From Gloeopeniophorella convolvens (lineage: Eukaryota; Basidiomycota; Agaricomycetes; Russulales): a stretch of DNA of 64,000 nt. Shown here piece by piece: positions 36,011-48,477 of this stretch. A program made the position numbers and the translations under genes. Location: assembly GCA_022496205.1 (NCBI GenBank), contig WTXD01000013.1, forward strand, positions 62,001 through 126,000. The letters run 5' to 3'. A model generated the notes under the pieces. The model searched no databases. It was not told the origin of the DNA and saw only the letters and a list, made by a program, of their open reading frames with translations. Numbering within the stretch: the stretch's first letter is position 1; each line of letters begins with the position of its first letter.

Positions 36011-38856
36011 ATGGCCGACTCAATACGTCCCAGAGCCCAGTCCTTTGCCAGCTCGCTCATGTCTCACCGTGTCGTCCTTTACTCTTTCGCTTCCACACTA
36101 GCAGTGTCGGCTACCATTGCCAATGCCCTTCAAAACCATAGCAACTTCTACTCAGTGGCGGTGTACTTGTCGAAGAGTGGCGCGAGCGTTCTGGTTGTCC
36201 TTCCTCCCTGCTTGTGTGTCTGCATCTGACGGTTCCGTTACTTCTCAGATTCTCGCCAATTTTAGCCTACTCTTGGCTCTGGTATGCGGTCGGCTGGTCC
36301 AACAAATATTCTTTGGTTCCCTGCGGCCAGTCGAGGTTGAGGTACGACTCCACCCATGATTACTGCCTGCGAAGTCCGTGACCCTGTCTGCAGAGGCTGT
36401 ACGACCGGATGTGGTTCTTCGTCACCGAGTCGCTCCTGGCATTCACCATCTTCCGAGACGAGTTCGACATTCCACTCGCTGTCATGTTTGGTTTCCTCCT
36501 CTTCGTTAAATCATTCCATTGGCTTTTGGCTGACAGGATAGAATGGGTATGTAACGTCATCTTGCCGTCGCAAGCAATGCTCACTTCGCATGGCAGATGA
36601 ATCAGATGCCATATCCTGGACCAACCACGCTGTTTCACCTCCGGATCAGTGGCCTCTTCTTTCTGTTATGGCTCACAAATATCGTGATGTTGGCCTTTGC
36701 TGCTGAGAGTATTCTCACCAACGGCGTCGGGGTTATCATTCTGTTTGCAAGCGAGGTCGGTCAAACCCGACTGCCTTTGTATCTGTCAGCGTGCTTATGC
36801 ATCCTACAGTACTCGATCCTCATGGCAAGCCTATTGAATTCAAAGGCCAAATACATACTCTCTGCCATCGAATTCCATCGTGCCGCGTCCCGCGGAGGAG
36901 AGAACGCGCCACCATGGGAGGACAAAAGCATGTGGATTTTCTACGTGGATTTGGTCACAGGTGGGTTGCCCCGCGTCATAGATGCAGATACCTTCTGATC
37001 GATCTTGAAGACTTTCTCAAGCTGTCTACCTATCTTGGTTTCTTCGCAGTTATCGTCACCTTCTATGGCATTCCGTTGAACGTGATTCGCGACGTATACG
37101 TGACTGCGCGGTCATTCATCACCCGCCTGCGCGACCTCATACGCTATCGCACCGCAACCCGCAATATGGACGAGCGCTATCCAAACGCTACTGAAGATGA
37201 GATGTCCGCGATGAGCGACCGCACTTGCATCATCTGCCGCGAAGAGATGACACTGCCGGATCCTTCTGCCCAGAATCAAGCTACTCCGGGGCCAGCGGCT
37301 CCTGCGGCAGATGGACCAAACACAACGCCGAAGAAACTTCCTTGCGGGCATATATTTCATTTCCACTGTCTCCGGTCGTGGCTCGAGCGGCAACAAAGTT
37401 GTCCCACTTGGTCAGTTCACTTGGTAATGCCTGCTAGCGCCAGCGACTGATGCGCTCATATAGCCGCCGACCTGTCCTGGACACTGCCCCGCCAGCCACG
37501 GTGGCGAGAGCAGGGCAAGCAGACGCCCCTCGTGGAGCAGCTGTTCCTCCAGGAGCAGCTCCTCCTTTCGGGCCAGCGGCCGACGCGCCTCAGCCTCCCG
37601 CCGCGCACCTGGGCAACCTCTTTCGCAATATGCTCCGTGGCCCGCAACCTGCGCCACCTCCAGCACCATATCCCCCAGGACCACCCCAGCAATTTGCACC
37701 AGGTGGCCAACCTCCGCCAAACCTTGCATGGGGTCCCGGTTTTGCCAACCCGCCACCCGGTCCTCACTATATCCCACAACATCCACAGCTACAGCCACCA
37801 CCTATTTTCCAGGGCTATTTCGGCCCGGGCGGAGTGTGGCAGCCGTGGGCCGATCAACGATGGGCGGATCCAATGGCGCAACAGCAGCCAGCCCAACAAC
37901 AGCAGCGGGACCCTTCACGCGTTGCTGAGCGCACGCCTACAGCTCCTGCGCATCCTTTCGAAGGCACCGCACAGCCATCCGCCCCACCCCCACCTCCTGA
38001 TGGTGAACCCTCTTCCTCACAAGGTCAAGGCACCCCATCAGCACCCCGGGAGGCAGCCGCACTTGCGGCTCTACGGAGGTTGACTCCGGGGACACCAAAC
38101 CCTCATCAAGATGAGAACCCTAGTACTGCTTCCCAACCCCAACAAACATCATCCTCGTCATCAGTGGTCCCTGGATCCTCGGCTTCGCCAACAACAACTG
38201 TACGGACCAACGGACTTGTGCTTACCTCACCTCCTCCTGCCTCGACGTCCGGCGTCTCACCGCCTACACCTACCTCCACGACTCTGAACAGGCATGTGAA
38301 CGTGCCCTCCCTGATCCCCATGTTCAATCCCGTGGCTACCGGTTCGCGTCCTGTCGTGACAACCAACGCACCATTTCCGAGCCCCTCGATTACCTACCGT
38401 ACCGTACCGCCGCGCTATATGCCGTCGCGGCCATTGGCCACACTCCCTCCGACGCTGACAGACACTGAGCTAGCGCGACTAGACGTTCTTACCCGCGAGG
38501 CGATAGACGAACGTCTGCGTGTGCTCGAGAGCGTCTCGAGTGCGGTCAACCGATGCGTCGAAGAACTTACGCGCATGCGCAGTGTTCTGCCGGCTGCCGC
38601 CGGGCCGGCTCCGACTACAACACAGTCCCAACCGCAGCCGGCACAGCGTCCGGAGGCACAGGTGCAGGAAGAATCATCAACACGAAGGGCCGCAGCCGAG
38701 AATGGGAACATTCTAGAGCCCCGACCGCCCGTGTCGGACCCTAAGATGGAAGAACGACCTCCGAATCTCGACGTCGGCGCGGCCGGTAGCAGCGCTGCAG
38801 GAACATCGGCTGAGGCGAACGGTACCACCCCACCTGACCCGACGTCCGTTAATTGA
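36011..38856 (+). CDS. HRD1: ERAD-associated E3 ubiquitin ligase Hrd1 (synoviolin)
   Basis: Core ligase and retrotranslocation channel of ER-associated degradation. The ATG at 36011 (MADSIRPRAQSF) is used; MSHRVVLYSF at 36059 is a possible alternative closer to the usual start. The membrane domain follows through five introns: NHSNFYSVAVYLSKSGASVL, FGSLRPVEVERLYDRMWFF, FTIFRDEFDIPLAVMFGFL, NGVGVIILFASEYSILM, RGGENAPPWEDKSMW and VIVTFYGIPLNVIRDVY. Then comes TATRNMDERYPNAT and a RING-H2 finger, CIIC ... CGHIFHFHC ... CPTCRRP, the last split by the intron ending at 37464. The C-terminal half, from 37465 to 38856 and uninterrupted, is about 460 residues of Pro/Gln/Ala-rich disorder with a short helical stretch (DTELARLDVLTREAIDERLR) matching the Hrd1 oligomerisation/U1-Usa1-type region. 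Zinc ligands are complete. Expected in the ER membrane with the RING in the cytosol. Confidence 0.93.
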
Positions 38857-39990
38857 AGCGGAGCAGGCAGGGCGCGCTGTTACGGTTTGCGCTGCTCTGC
38901 CTCGTTGGGTTTGATTGTCGCCCACGCACATCTGTTTCCGCGCTTCGAATGCCTAATGTATTCTAGGTAATATAATAGATACCAATGTGGGAGCAGGTTC
39001 GCGTCCTGTCATGGTGCTTTGTCCTGAGTGTCCGCATGCCTGTCCACCCATTTGAAATCCATGATTTATGGAAGCGGCACTGCAGGTAGGTTTCGTACCA
39101 CAGAGAAGATATCCAGGGTTCTCCCAACGAACTTTCTCTAACCGACGAGGCGCATGGATGGCATCCTATTTGGCTGGGGTACGCCGTAACGAGAGAAGGC
39201 GCTGTGAATATCGCCAGCGTACAAGCGACCAAGTATCGGCGATGTCTACCATACCGCTATGCGGTCTCAAGAGAGACACGCACGCTACTTCCATTAAGCA
39301 GGCGGGAACAGCGATGGGAGATGGCTTGCCGTTGGCTGACGCAAATGGAAGCTGTGTACGGCAGGTGCGCGACGCCACATATGGCAGAAGCGGAGATGAG
39401 GTTTGTAGGACCTCGGACTAACCGGAACCTGCGGAGCGACTTGCGATGCAGGGCTCTGAGTTCACGCGACGAGTGTTCCATCTAGTAGCATTGCGTGTCC
39501 ACCGAGGCATTTGCACGACTCGAAAAGGACCGCGATGCACCGAATATGAAAGACATCCGCGGCTCCACCGCGCGGCAGGGTTTGTTTGAAACGCTGATGA
39601 AGTACCCACTGTGGCAGTCCATCACGCGCGAGCGTATGGGGCAGTTTGTACGACAAAGAGGTGCGCCGAACACCTGTAGATTTCATACTCCTCCACTTCT
39701 CAGCGTCGTCTGATGGCCGCTGTAAATCCGAGGCCCGAGTATTGCAGCCTTTCATGTGAAATTGGAAATTTGAGATCAACTCAACCCTCTCCTTCGTCCG
39801 TGAATTCAGTCGGTCTAGTGTCAACGTGTAAGGATGCCAGGGAGATCATCTTGGGGGTCACCTCCGTGCAGTAAGTGATAATGTATAGTGTGGACGTCCC
39901 CAGATAGGTGGATAGTGCGAAGACCAGCCACCTGTAAGCCGTGGGTTAAGCGAAGTTGAATGCAGTGGGAAGCTCCTGTGTAACCACGCG
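38857..39990. other. Intergenic region, nothing recognised
   Basis: 1.1 kb between the convergent HRD1 and AIM41-like genes. AT-rich just after the HRD1 stop (38950-38985). Frames on both strands are short and lack family motifs. Confidence 0.4.
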
Positions 39991-40778
39991 TCAGGTTGAG
40001 AGCAAAACTCCCGCCCTGCGCTTGACCAGTTCGGGGTCCACAGATGCCTTGTCCACTCGGGTGTAGAAAGCCTTGAAGACCATCCCTAGCGATTTGCGGG
40101 GGTCGGCTTTGGACTGAGGTGCCTGTTCAAGAATGACATCTCGGAGGACACGGTCTATCTCCGCTTCAGGCAAGAGTGGAGGTAAAAACCGAGCAAGGTA
40201 ATCGGCCTCCCGCTCTTCCTTTCCCGCAAGATCCGGACGCGAAGCTTGGATAAACTGGGCAGCGGAGTCAAGCTGTGCCAAAATGACGATGGTGAGAGAA
40301 CGAAGGCGCTGTGGAGCCGGAGGGCGTACGCGGCGGGTACAGGCTTTGCGAATAAGGGAGGCTATAACGGACGATGCAATTTTCTGGCCGTTCATGCCTT
40401 TGTCTGCGGAGTACACCTCAGACAGAACGGACTGGGTGGTATGAAAGGTAAGTTTCTTCCTTGGCACATGGTCAGGGTGCCTACGCGAATCGTTGTGGAG
40501 GCGAGGGTGTCTTTGGACTAATGACCTATCATCTTCAGAATAGGACGTAGCATAGCCATAAGCCAATTCCAGACCTTCATTGCGTCCTTCAGCTCTGTCA
40601 GCAGGCGAGCGCGCAAGTCTACTTGGTCTGCGTGAGTATCTCCTGGCGAGAAAATGTCGCAGAAAGCATCACCAGGGGAAGAAGCATCGCCCGCGTTGCT
40701 GGAGAGGAGTCGCACCCGAGACAATGATAACCTCTGGGACGAACGTCTAGGGATCGAACTCGCGAAACGAAATAACAT
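39991..40778 (-). CDS. AIM41: AIM41/YqeY-like mitochondrial protein
   Basis: YqeY-domain protein, related to the tail domain of GatB amidotransferase subunits; the precise role is unknown but yeast Aim41 is mitochondrial. The start at 40778 gives MLFRFASSIPRRSSQRLSLS, a basic, serine-rich presequence fitting import. After it come QVDLRARLLTELKDAMK, a small exon with SKDTLASTTIR, then SVLSEVYSADKGMNGQK and ASLIRKACTRR, and finally LDSAAQFIQASRPDLAGKEE, ADYLARFLPPLLPEAEIDRVL, GMVFKAFYTRVDKASVDPEL and KRRAGVLLST at TGA 39991. The introns (near 40510-40560, 40443-40495 and 40275-40335) all restore frame. Family length (about 190 residues) is met. Confidence 0.88.
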
Positions 40779-41909
40779 GATAGCGGTTGAACTCCGAGAC
40801 CGCACACCGAGTCTGCCACCTGGTCTGGATTTACGCGAACCCTAACCTTGCACTGTGGTCTGGGGCCGCTAGAAACAAAGTTCATCGTCGGCGTCATAAG
40901 CCGCACCGCAGTGACAGCTCGATGCATCTAGCCCCCGTAAGTACCATGTACACACGCTCGTCGCAGTCGTTGAGACTCACAGTCACATCCCAGGTGAGCT
41001 AAATGTCACCTTATGGCTTTGCTTACCAGGAACCGCATCACCTCGAGAATTCCCGACTTAATCGCAGAACGATGAGCTCCGAGCCCAGTCATCTGGGATC
41101 CAAGATATAGACGCGGTTACGGCAGCGTAAGATCGCCCTTTCTTACCTTCTTGCTTCGTTCATCCTCTGTGTGTACCCTCCCACTTCGACCGCTAGCCAC
41201 TCCTAGCATTTCGATCCTGCGCTACCTCCCAAACCACTGACCGTGATTATCTGGGTCACCCCGTGGGGATTGTCAGCACGGCAGTTTCCGGGGGACCATA
41301 GACTATTATTCTCCGTGTCGGAAAGACTTCTCCAACTCTCCGAGTTCCACAAGCGCGACAAGATCGAGTTCTACCCCGTGAAATCACGCTCAAAGCTCTC
41401 TCCTAAGGTTGATGTTTCGTTTGCCGAAGGCGGAGGTCAATTGACCAACACATAGTCCCTGTGCAGTGACGGAACTGTTGGCGCCAGATACTGGTCACCA
41501 TTGATCTTGACATCGGACGTCTCCATCGTGCTCATCACCCCAAACTTTGCAACTCCCATGTCCCCCCCCATCCCGCCCTTTCCATCTTCCGGGAGCTTCG
41601 TACAGTACGTACGCGAATCTTCTCGGTCTCTGACCCAAGTGGAATCCGTTACGGTGAGTGACCACGCGAGCGTCCCCATATCCAGATTTCGCCGCCGTGT
41701 GGCTAGGTACCACTCGATCGGCGTGAGCTGTGAGTGCCTGTGGTGCGATTTGGACTTCTCACCCGCAAGATACCCTTTTCTCGCGGTGGATTGCTAAGAT
41801 TCTGTGGCAATTCTGTTTTTCGGGAACGTCTGGATGTTCTCGTTACCTGGTCCCGAGGATGAGTCAGGAGTTTCTCCCATGAGCTATTACCAACTGCGCC
41901 GCGCTAGGG
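40779..41909. other. Intergenic region with one unassigned minus-strand open frame
   Basis: Between AIM41 and QNG1. A minus-strand frame at 41437..41679 (RDREDSRTYCTKLPEDGKGG ... PSLHRDYVLVN, then a stop) has protein-like composition and a plausible intron just upstream, near 41630-41655, but I recognise no family and no convincing start. Treat it as an open question, not a gene call. Nothing else found. Confidence 0.3.
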
Positions 41910-43404
41910 TTGGAATGGGAGCAGCCACAGGCGCCAACTGGATGTAGCCGTGCGGAAGGTTGCTTCCATCCCACAGGAATCTCGCGCTGGAGTCCTCATC
42001 GGAGAGCGGACTGTGCCGAAAGGACCGTAGCTCATGACGTGCTCAGCGTCTATACTGACCATGATTTTTTCCATTGTTTGTCGCGCGGAGACATCTCGCA
42101 TGAACTGACAATTCATTATATCTTCCAGATCTCTGACACGAGCATCGAGCGCTTGCTGCTCTCTCCGGCGTTCACAGGAACCTATCATCGCATTGCCACA
42201 ACCTCACATGGTCTCGCGTTGCCGCTCAATTTTCCCTCACCGCTCTCGGAGTTGAACCTTCTATCTATACTCTCGCTTCTGAACATCGCATCCGGTTATC
42301 GCGTCCCTCTTCACCAGGCGACCGGTAGAGGGGCATGGGATTCAATCCGTGCCTTTGTATTTGGGCTCTATCTGACATCCGCGACAGATGGAGAAGGTGA
42401 CCTCCTGAGCGCCAAAGGCATGCAGACTCTCAGCGAGGTCAAGATCGCAGAGCTCATGGGCGTGAGTCTCCACATTGAGCGGCCACACGAGAGCATCCCA
42501 GGGCTGACCGTCGGCCAAATCGGAGGCCCCGGTTGGGAGGTCGTGCAGCTTTTGAAGAAACTCCTCGATGAGACAGGGAAAGTCCTTGTCAGCGGTGGCT
42601 ACCCTAACCTGGGTACACTCGTTGCGGAAGCTCTGAAGGAGGGCGAAAAGGCTTCCCGCGACAAAGGAGACCCGACGGCGGCTGCAGAGGTTGTTCTCGA
42701 ACGGGTGAGATGCCGTCGCTCCAACAGCGGAGGAAGTGGTGTTGATTCACACCGATTCCAGCTCGTGCGTGCCATTCCTGGCTTCCGAGACATGGCCGTG
42801 ATCAACGACCAGCGTTCGTACTTTTCCAATCCGGTGCATCCTTGTATTCACGCGCCCGTGTCTCCCCACAGCTGTCTATTGCTTCAAGAAAGCACTCTTC
42901 CTGATTAACGGAGTTAATATTCGCTTCGGAGAGAAGGCCCCCTCGCCTTTCCCCATCCCGCAGACCTCGCATCTGCCAGTCTTCACCGACAATGTGCTAC
43001 CTTCGATTCTGATCCACCTGGGTGTCATCGACCTCTCCACCGCCGCGCCGGCGCTTGCTGCACTCTTCCCCGGGGCGGGCGCAGACGCCACGCTCTCGGC
43101 CCTGCTCGCGGCCGCTCCCGAGCCAGCGCCCTCACCTGGACCGACCGCGGGCGCGAAGAAAGTTCCAGTCGACGGGCCCGTGCTCACCCATGCACAGTCG
43201 TACGTCCTTCGCGCTGCGGCGATCGAAGCATGTGAACGCATCATCGCGCACGCGCGTGTTATGAGCGCGATGGGGCGCGGTGAGTCTTGGCTCAAGGACA
43301 TCACTCTGCCAGATTTCGACACCTGGCTCTGGGCGGTCGCCAAGGACCGCGCGGACTACCGCGCGCTGCCGCGCTTTGTGTTGCGCAACGCACTCTTCTT
43401 CTAA
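41910..43404 (+). CDS. QNG1: Queuosine 5'-phosphate N-glycosylase (Qng1, DUF2419 queuosine-salvage protein)
   Basis: Releases queuine from queuosine nucleotides so that it can be reinserted in tRNA. The exon from 42129 begins ISDTSIERLLLSPAF, followed by LPLNFPSPLSELNLLSILSLL, GAWDSIRAFVFGLYLTSA, MQTLSEVKIAELMGV, GGPGWEVVQLLKKLL and SGGYPNLGTLVAEAL, then across introns RAIPGFRDMAVINDQ and PVYCFKKALFLINGVNIRF. The C-terminal part gives ADATLSALLAAAPEP as an insert, then SYVLRAAAIEACERII and WLWAVAKDRADYRAL, ending RNALFF at TAA 43404. The upstream exon probably ends at 42038 (RTVAHD). No in-frame ATG was found before it, so the 5' end is uncertain and a further small exon is likely; 41910 is only where the open frame begins. 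Fungi do not make queuine, so this implies dependence on salvage from the environment. Confidence 0.82.
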
Positions 43405-44077
43405 GAACGAAATCCCGAGAATCCCGTGCAATAGCCCCACGAGCTTCTTTACCCTGTGTACGAGTATGTCACCACCGGAATCGAGTTGCCACAGACGAGC
43501 TACGTATTCGAACCTTAGTTTCGAGTTTCTTCGCCAAGCTCCCGCCATCTGGCCGCTGGCCTGTCAACGAGGACACCTAACACCCTCTTTACATGATGAC
43601 TCTGGCGCCCGTCCCCACCGGCGAATTTCTCGAACGTGCTTCTCGTCTTCGTGCGCGCACACCCACAATCAGCGCATACCGTGCGCACGATCTCCGGCAA
43701 GGAGTTTGTCATTCGTCGATATGCGGCATAATCCATTGCTCCGAAGCGCGGGAGAGACCAAGACATGCGAAAAGTTTTTGCGTATCGAGTGATACTATAC
43801 AGAGCGACGCACACATGAAGAGTTGCGTCATGCATGGGGCGTAAACCATTGACGAAAAAAACTATGGCGAAAAATCGGAGCATACATAAACGAAAGCAAG
43901 ATTGCACCCACCCCACTGAACGCAGGCACGAGAAAAAGTCTACGACGAAGAAAGAATATGAAAATGGACGCGTCAGAAACCGGGAAGCCGCGCCACCGCC
44001 GCGCCACCCTGCCTTAAGCAGAACGGACCGCGTGGCCCGACAGCCTTCTTTTCCCACGGTGCTTGCCCACGGGGTGG
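43405..44077. other. Convergent intergenic region
   Basis: Lies between the 3' ends of QNG1 and the NAD kinase gene. It is AT/A-rich near 43850-43965 on the + strand. No gene recognised. Confidence 0.4.
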
Positions 44078-47067
44078 TTAGAGATCGACATCGCTGGGGT
44101 TGCTATCGCTTTCATCTTGCCCCCAGACGGCAAACGCGCGAGGATGCTGGTCCGGGAGAACGTTGGAATGTGATCGAGCGCCTGGCGAGCGCGAGCGCAC
44201 GCGGCGCCCATGTTCTGCGGCCGTTGGCGTGCGCATGTCACCTATCGTAGCTTCGTTGTTACCGGCGCCTCCGGGAGGAGGTGGCGCCCATTGCACGTGT
44301 CCGTTTCCGTGTACGTGGCGTGGTGGGACCGGCGCGAAGCGGCTGGGCGAGTCGACACCAGATCGGATGCCCGAGCGTGAGCGTGACTGGGCACGGGCCT
44401 TTGCGTGTGCAGAGGGAGACATGCCCATGATTGCCTCTGCAGCGCGCGAGGCGTCGGTGGATGACGGCGACGTCCCAGCAGATGAGCCGAGGCCGGAATC
44501 AGCGCCAGTGCCAGCCGCGGGCGCAAGATCTGTTCCCTCCGATGAGAGGTCGTCGATGTCGAATTTCTCCTCTTCCTCTTCAGAGTCCTCTTCATCGGAC
44601 ACTTCATCCTCCTCGTCGGAGGCCTCCTTTCGGATAGGGCCGGAAGCATCTCCATCTCTATCGGGACGGCGACGCTCGCGTTCCTTCTCCTTGGCGGGAC
44701 CCTCCTCAACAACGACAAACGACTTCTGGCGCTCGCGCTCGTTCCATTTGAGTGTGCGAGAGATAGCATGGAACCAGTCAGTCGATTGCTTGTCTGCACA
44801 GACTGTCGGGAACGGGAATTTGCTTGCTGTGACTTTGATGTGGTCACCCTCTGCCGTGGGTCGCACGTTAGCCGACGTCATAGGAGTAGTGTGGAGGCCG
44901 TACGTTTGAGCTCAACGCGACCGCGACCATCAAATGATACCCACGCAGTGCTGCGTGAGTTGAAAGGGACGCATACGCGAACCTCCATGCTATCAGGCAA
45001 TAACATTGGCCGGAAGGAGAGCGTATGGGGTGCAATAGGAGTGATCAAGATGGCGGGAATTTCGGGGTGGACGAGGGAGCCTCCTGCAGATAGCTGTGCA
45101 CGGTGTGAGTCGTGAATACGAAGATCGATGTGGGAGCACTGACCGAGTACGCCGTGGAGCCAGTCGGGGTAGAAATTGTCAATCCGTCACCTTGTACAGT
45201 CGTCATATGGTGTTCATCGCCTGTCAGGGTGTGAGCAGTTGTAAATAACCTAGACCACCATGAACGTCTCATACCGAACAATTCCAACATGCTGACGTAT
45301 GGGCTTGGTCCCCGGTCAATGACGAGGTCGTTCAGCACTTCGAAGCATTCGACAGGGCGGGTAGTAAAGCACATGATCTCCTTGTCCTTCCCAGTGCGCC
45401 CGCCTGAGCTCATTTGGTCGGCGTGATAGCCACATTCGAGTGCCTCCCATCCACCCTTTTCAACGTTGCGCATTATAATTTCACCGGTCTCTGCTTTTTT
45501 GACCGCCTTGCGACGACCCTTGCCAGCCTCATGCTTAACGGCGCGGTACACTGTACACGTGAAGCGCATCCGGAGGTTGACACGGATACCAGCCTCGAGC
45601 GCACTGTCCACCGTGGTCTGATAATCCGCGAAATCAAAGTTGGTGAGGAAGCCGAGCGACCCAAGGGCGAAGGAGAGAACGGGTGGGACGATTCGCTGGA
45701 ATAGCCAGGATGTGAACAGCACCGTGCCATCACCACCCAACTGCATCCACACTATAGTGAGTATGAGGCTATCCAAGAGGTGGAAACTGGCGCACTGTCA
45801 CAACGAAATCAAAAAGATGTGGGCTCCGGCTGCACATATCGGTAGTCCAATAGCGCAGCTGGCCCTCTCCCTGTGCACAGTCATCTTTGTTGCTTGCTAG
45901 CGTAGACGTGCTCGAGACAGAATTAGAGCTCGATGAGCGACGACGCGGAAACGGGACAAAAAGCTCCGGGTGATCGCGCTCGAGCCCAGCAGCGTCGAAC
46001 CGACGTGACGTCCTTAGTTGATGATCGACGTAACTGACACACAAAGGTCAGCGGGCCCTACAGATGCGGGTATACTGGTGACGAGATAGGACGCACACAA
46101 CGAGCCCGCGTTTATTGTATCGGGGCTTCTTCATGAGGTAAAGAGCCAGCGCACGTGTGAGGGAGATCAGACGATTGTCGCGCGCCTTTGTCACAATGAG
46201 GACGTTCTGGACATTGGACTTGATACGTGCACGCCCTGGGGACACACATCGTCAATGACTGAGACGGAAGAGATCGGGGAGCGCACCGAGCTGCTTGCTC
46301 ATCTCCCGGACGCCCACGGCTGTTTCTGCAAGTTGCTTCGTAAGACTTCCACTGCCTTCGTCATCTTCGTATTCGTAGTCGTTAGAATCAAAGACGTTTT
46401 CCACAGCCCCTTCTTCATATGGAATAGGAATGACTTGGCCATTGTCGAGCTTGCGATAACGACGCGGATGAGCCTTCGGCAACTCGACAGAGGTTGGCTG
46501 GAGAGTGGGGGATACGCCGGCAGGCGGGGAGAGACCATTGCGGGTCTTAAGCCAATCAGAAAACGAAACGCCTTTATCAAGATTCGAGTGGACAAAGCAG
46601 GGGGACATCATTGGGCTTTGCGTGTGGGCGTGCGTGCGAGGGAGGGGGGCAGACGCAGTAGGGCTCGACGACAGGACTGATGATGGTCCACCACAAGGGA
46701 GCGACTGGTCAGTGGCAACGATCGTGGGCGGCTTATCGGCGCGCAAGTCCTGGCCCGATCCGTTAGAGGAGCCGGAGTGGCCGTTGAGAGCGTGACCATT
46801 GGCGTTGCCATTTGACGCAGGTTGCGGCGTCATCTCACGAGCAGAGGTTTTATTGGCAGAGAAAGCCTGGGGAGAGTGATCCTCAAGAAGGATGTCAGGC
46901 CTGAAGTCGTCAGCGGTCTGGGAGATGTGGAGGTTCGAAGGTCGGTTGCTCGCACGAGAAAGAGACGGGCGAATAACGCCATCGTGCGGGTGCTCGGATG
47001 CCATGGGGGTCGTTGGTGGGGTTGAAAAGACCTCAACGTCGGGAGAGAAGGGAATAGCAGCGGGCAT
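44078..47067 (-). CDS. ATP-NAD kinase (Utr1/Yef1-like) with long disordered ends
   Basis: Phosphorylates NAD(H) to NADP(H) in the cytosol. The first in-frame ATG, at 47067, gives [18 protein letters not shown] and about 240 Ser/Pro/Asn-rich residues. The kinase core follows over several introns: [52 protein letters not shown] (GGDG motif), [35 protein letters not shown] (diphosphate-binding TPTGSTAY), [20 protein letters not shown] and [16 protein letters not shown], then [20 protein letters not shown]. After the core comes an extension of about 200 residues that is strongly acidic ([18 protein letters not shown]), then Ser/Arg/Pro-rich, ending SNPSDVDL at TAA 44078. Nucleotide-binding motifs are complete. 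The acidic, serine-rich tail looks like a regulatory, phosphorylatable region; that part is inference. Confidence 0.92.
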
Positions 47068-48059
47068 GAAACCGCGAGATGTGAATGCGAGGGGGACCGG
47101 GGATGATGTGTAAGACAAAGTGAGTGTAAATCTACTGAAACTAGAGAGACGGTTTTAAGGAGAAGATTGGCGCCGCCGCAGAATCCCGCTGGCGGTCCCG
47201 GACGCTACACGTTGCTGTTTGTCGGATGTTCTGGCGACACCTGGCAACACGAACTCTCACACTGACTGGACGATGCGGCTGCCGCTCTCGCTCGGATTAT
47301 CACAACAAAGATCGCACTTGCCATATCAGGAACATTTCTGGCCCTGCCTCGCGTTCCCATTCGTCCGCATCCGCCCGTTCCCTTTTTTAAATGCTTCCGG
47401 CCGCCGGTGGCCAATTGCAGGCTTTCCACTATCCACTCAGCTTAGTCTCGGTCCCCTTGGCTACCCCTTCGCAAAGCGACAGAGAGCGACGGCCGGCCAT
47501 CCTCTCTTCGGCGCACCTGAGTGGCTCTGTAGGCACCTTGATGCTGCATCAAATGTCCAGATGAAAATGTGATGCACTCTGCGCCTGCCTCGAAACTTGA
47601 CTGGCTCTCCTTGATAGATAGATGGACGGATGGTGTCGGTGCACTGCTTGATTGCATGTCAGTTCATAAACAGAGTGGACCTGGCGTTCGTCCAATCCCA
47701 TGCTATGCACTATTTACATGCTTTGGTGACCATCACTCAAACACGGCAACTCGCGCGGATCACCTCCATCGATTGACTTGCCTGTAAAGCCTGGCGGAAC
47801 TCGAACCGGAGACAATCACGCTCAGCTTAGGAATCGTCATTGTGGGGTCCAATACAGCCCCCAAAGCTCCTCGAATGTCAACCAGAGCATGGACGAGGTC
47901 CAGTGACGCGGAGCCTCCACCCCATGACGTAGCGCACGTCACCCGATCTCTCCCCGCATCCTCCTCCTCTGCCTATAAAGCCTGAAGCCCTGGCCTCTAC
48001 AATCTCTACCAAATCACTCACCTTTCCAGTCTCATTTCACAACCTCGCATCACTTAATC
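47068..48059. other. Divergent intergenic region with HSP9/12 promoter
   Basis: About 1 kb between divergent NAD kinase and HSP9/12 genes. The side near 48000 holds the HSP9/12 promoter, with TATAAA at 47974..47979 and a pyrimidine-rich leader (ctctaccaaatcactcacc). A T-arm-like word near 47790-47815 was examined and dismissed. No other gene found. Confidence 0.5.
47974..47979 (+). promoter_or_regulatory. TATA box of HSP9/12
   Basis: TATAAA lies 81 bp before the ATG at 48060, in a context (gcctataaagcc) typical of strong, inducible fungal promoters, followed by a pyrimidine-rich leader with no upstream ATG. Confidence 0.6.
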
Positions 48060-48477
48060 ATGTCCGACCAAGGCCGTCAATCTTTCACCGACAAGGCCGG
48101 TGCTGCTCTCAAGGTGCGTTCACCTGTCGTGCACTCACGCGATGTGCGCCACTCACGCGCAAGCCTTAGCCGGATTCTCAGAAGACCACCACCGAGCACG
48201 TCGGAGATAAGGTCAAGGGCACCGGAGATTCTCTTGCGTCGACCTTCCAGCCTGAGGTGGGCACGAGAGCCCTCGTGTCTAGTTCTAACTGACACCTACC
48301 ACAGAGTCAGAAGTCCACCGGCCAGCAAGTCGGGGACAGTATCTCGGGCAACCGCAACGAGAATGACGTACGTGCCGCGTCTTTTCCTCCCCAGTGTCTT
48401 CATGGCTCATTCGCGAATAGGAGTCCCTTCTTGGTAAAGCTAAGAACGCTGTGGGCCTTGGCAGCAAGACCGACTGA
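48060..48477 (+). CDS. HSP9/HSP12 family small stress protein
   Basis: A short hydrophilic, membrane-binding stress protein induced by heat, osmotic shock and stationary phase. Four exons join in frame: MSDQGRQSFTDKAGAALK; PDSQKTTTEHVGDKVKGTG and DSLASTFQPE; SQKSTGQQVGDSISGNRNEN; and ESLLGKAKNAVGLGSKTD, stopping at TGA 48475..48477. This is the family's canonical pattern with repeats of SQK(S/T)T and VGD. Introns of about 50 bp sit after ALK, PE and END, all in phase 0. The TATA box at 47974 and small intron-rich gene fit strong induction. It heads a run of small stress-type genes on the + strand. Confidence 0.95.

Noticed and set aside
35456..36023. Minus-strand open frames upstream of HRD1
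   Set aside because: GC-driven Arg/Ala-rich frames without a recognisable domain in a divergent promoter region.
40740..40830. tRNA-like words near the AIM41 start
   Set aside because: Words gggatcgaac and ggttgaactcc do not form paired arms and overlap the coding presequence.
47780..47830. tRNA gene on the minus strand (ggttcgagttccgcc)
   Set aside because: A T-arm-like word only; the last B-box base is wrong and no A-box or cloverleaf was found.
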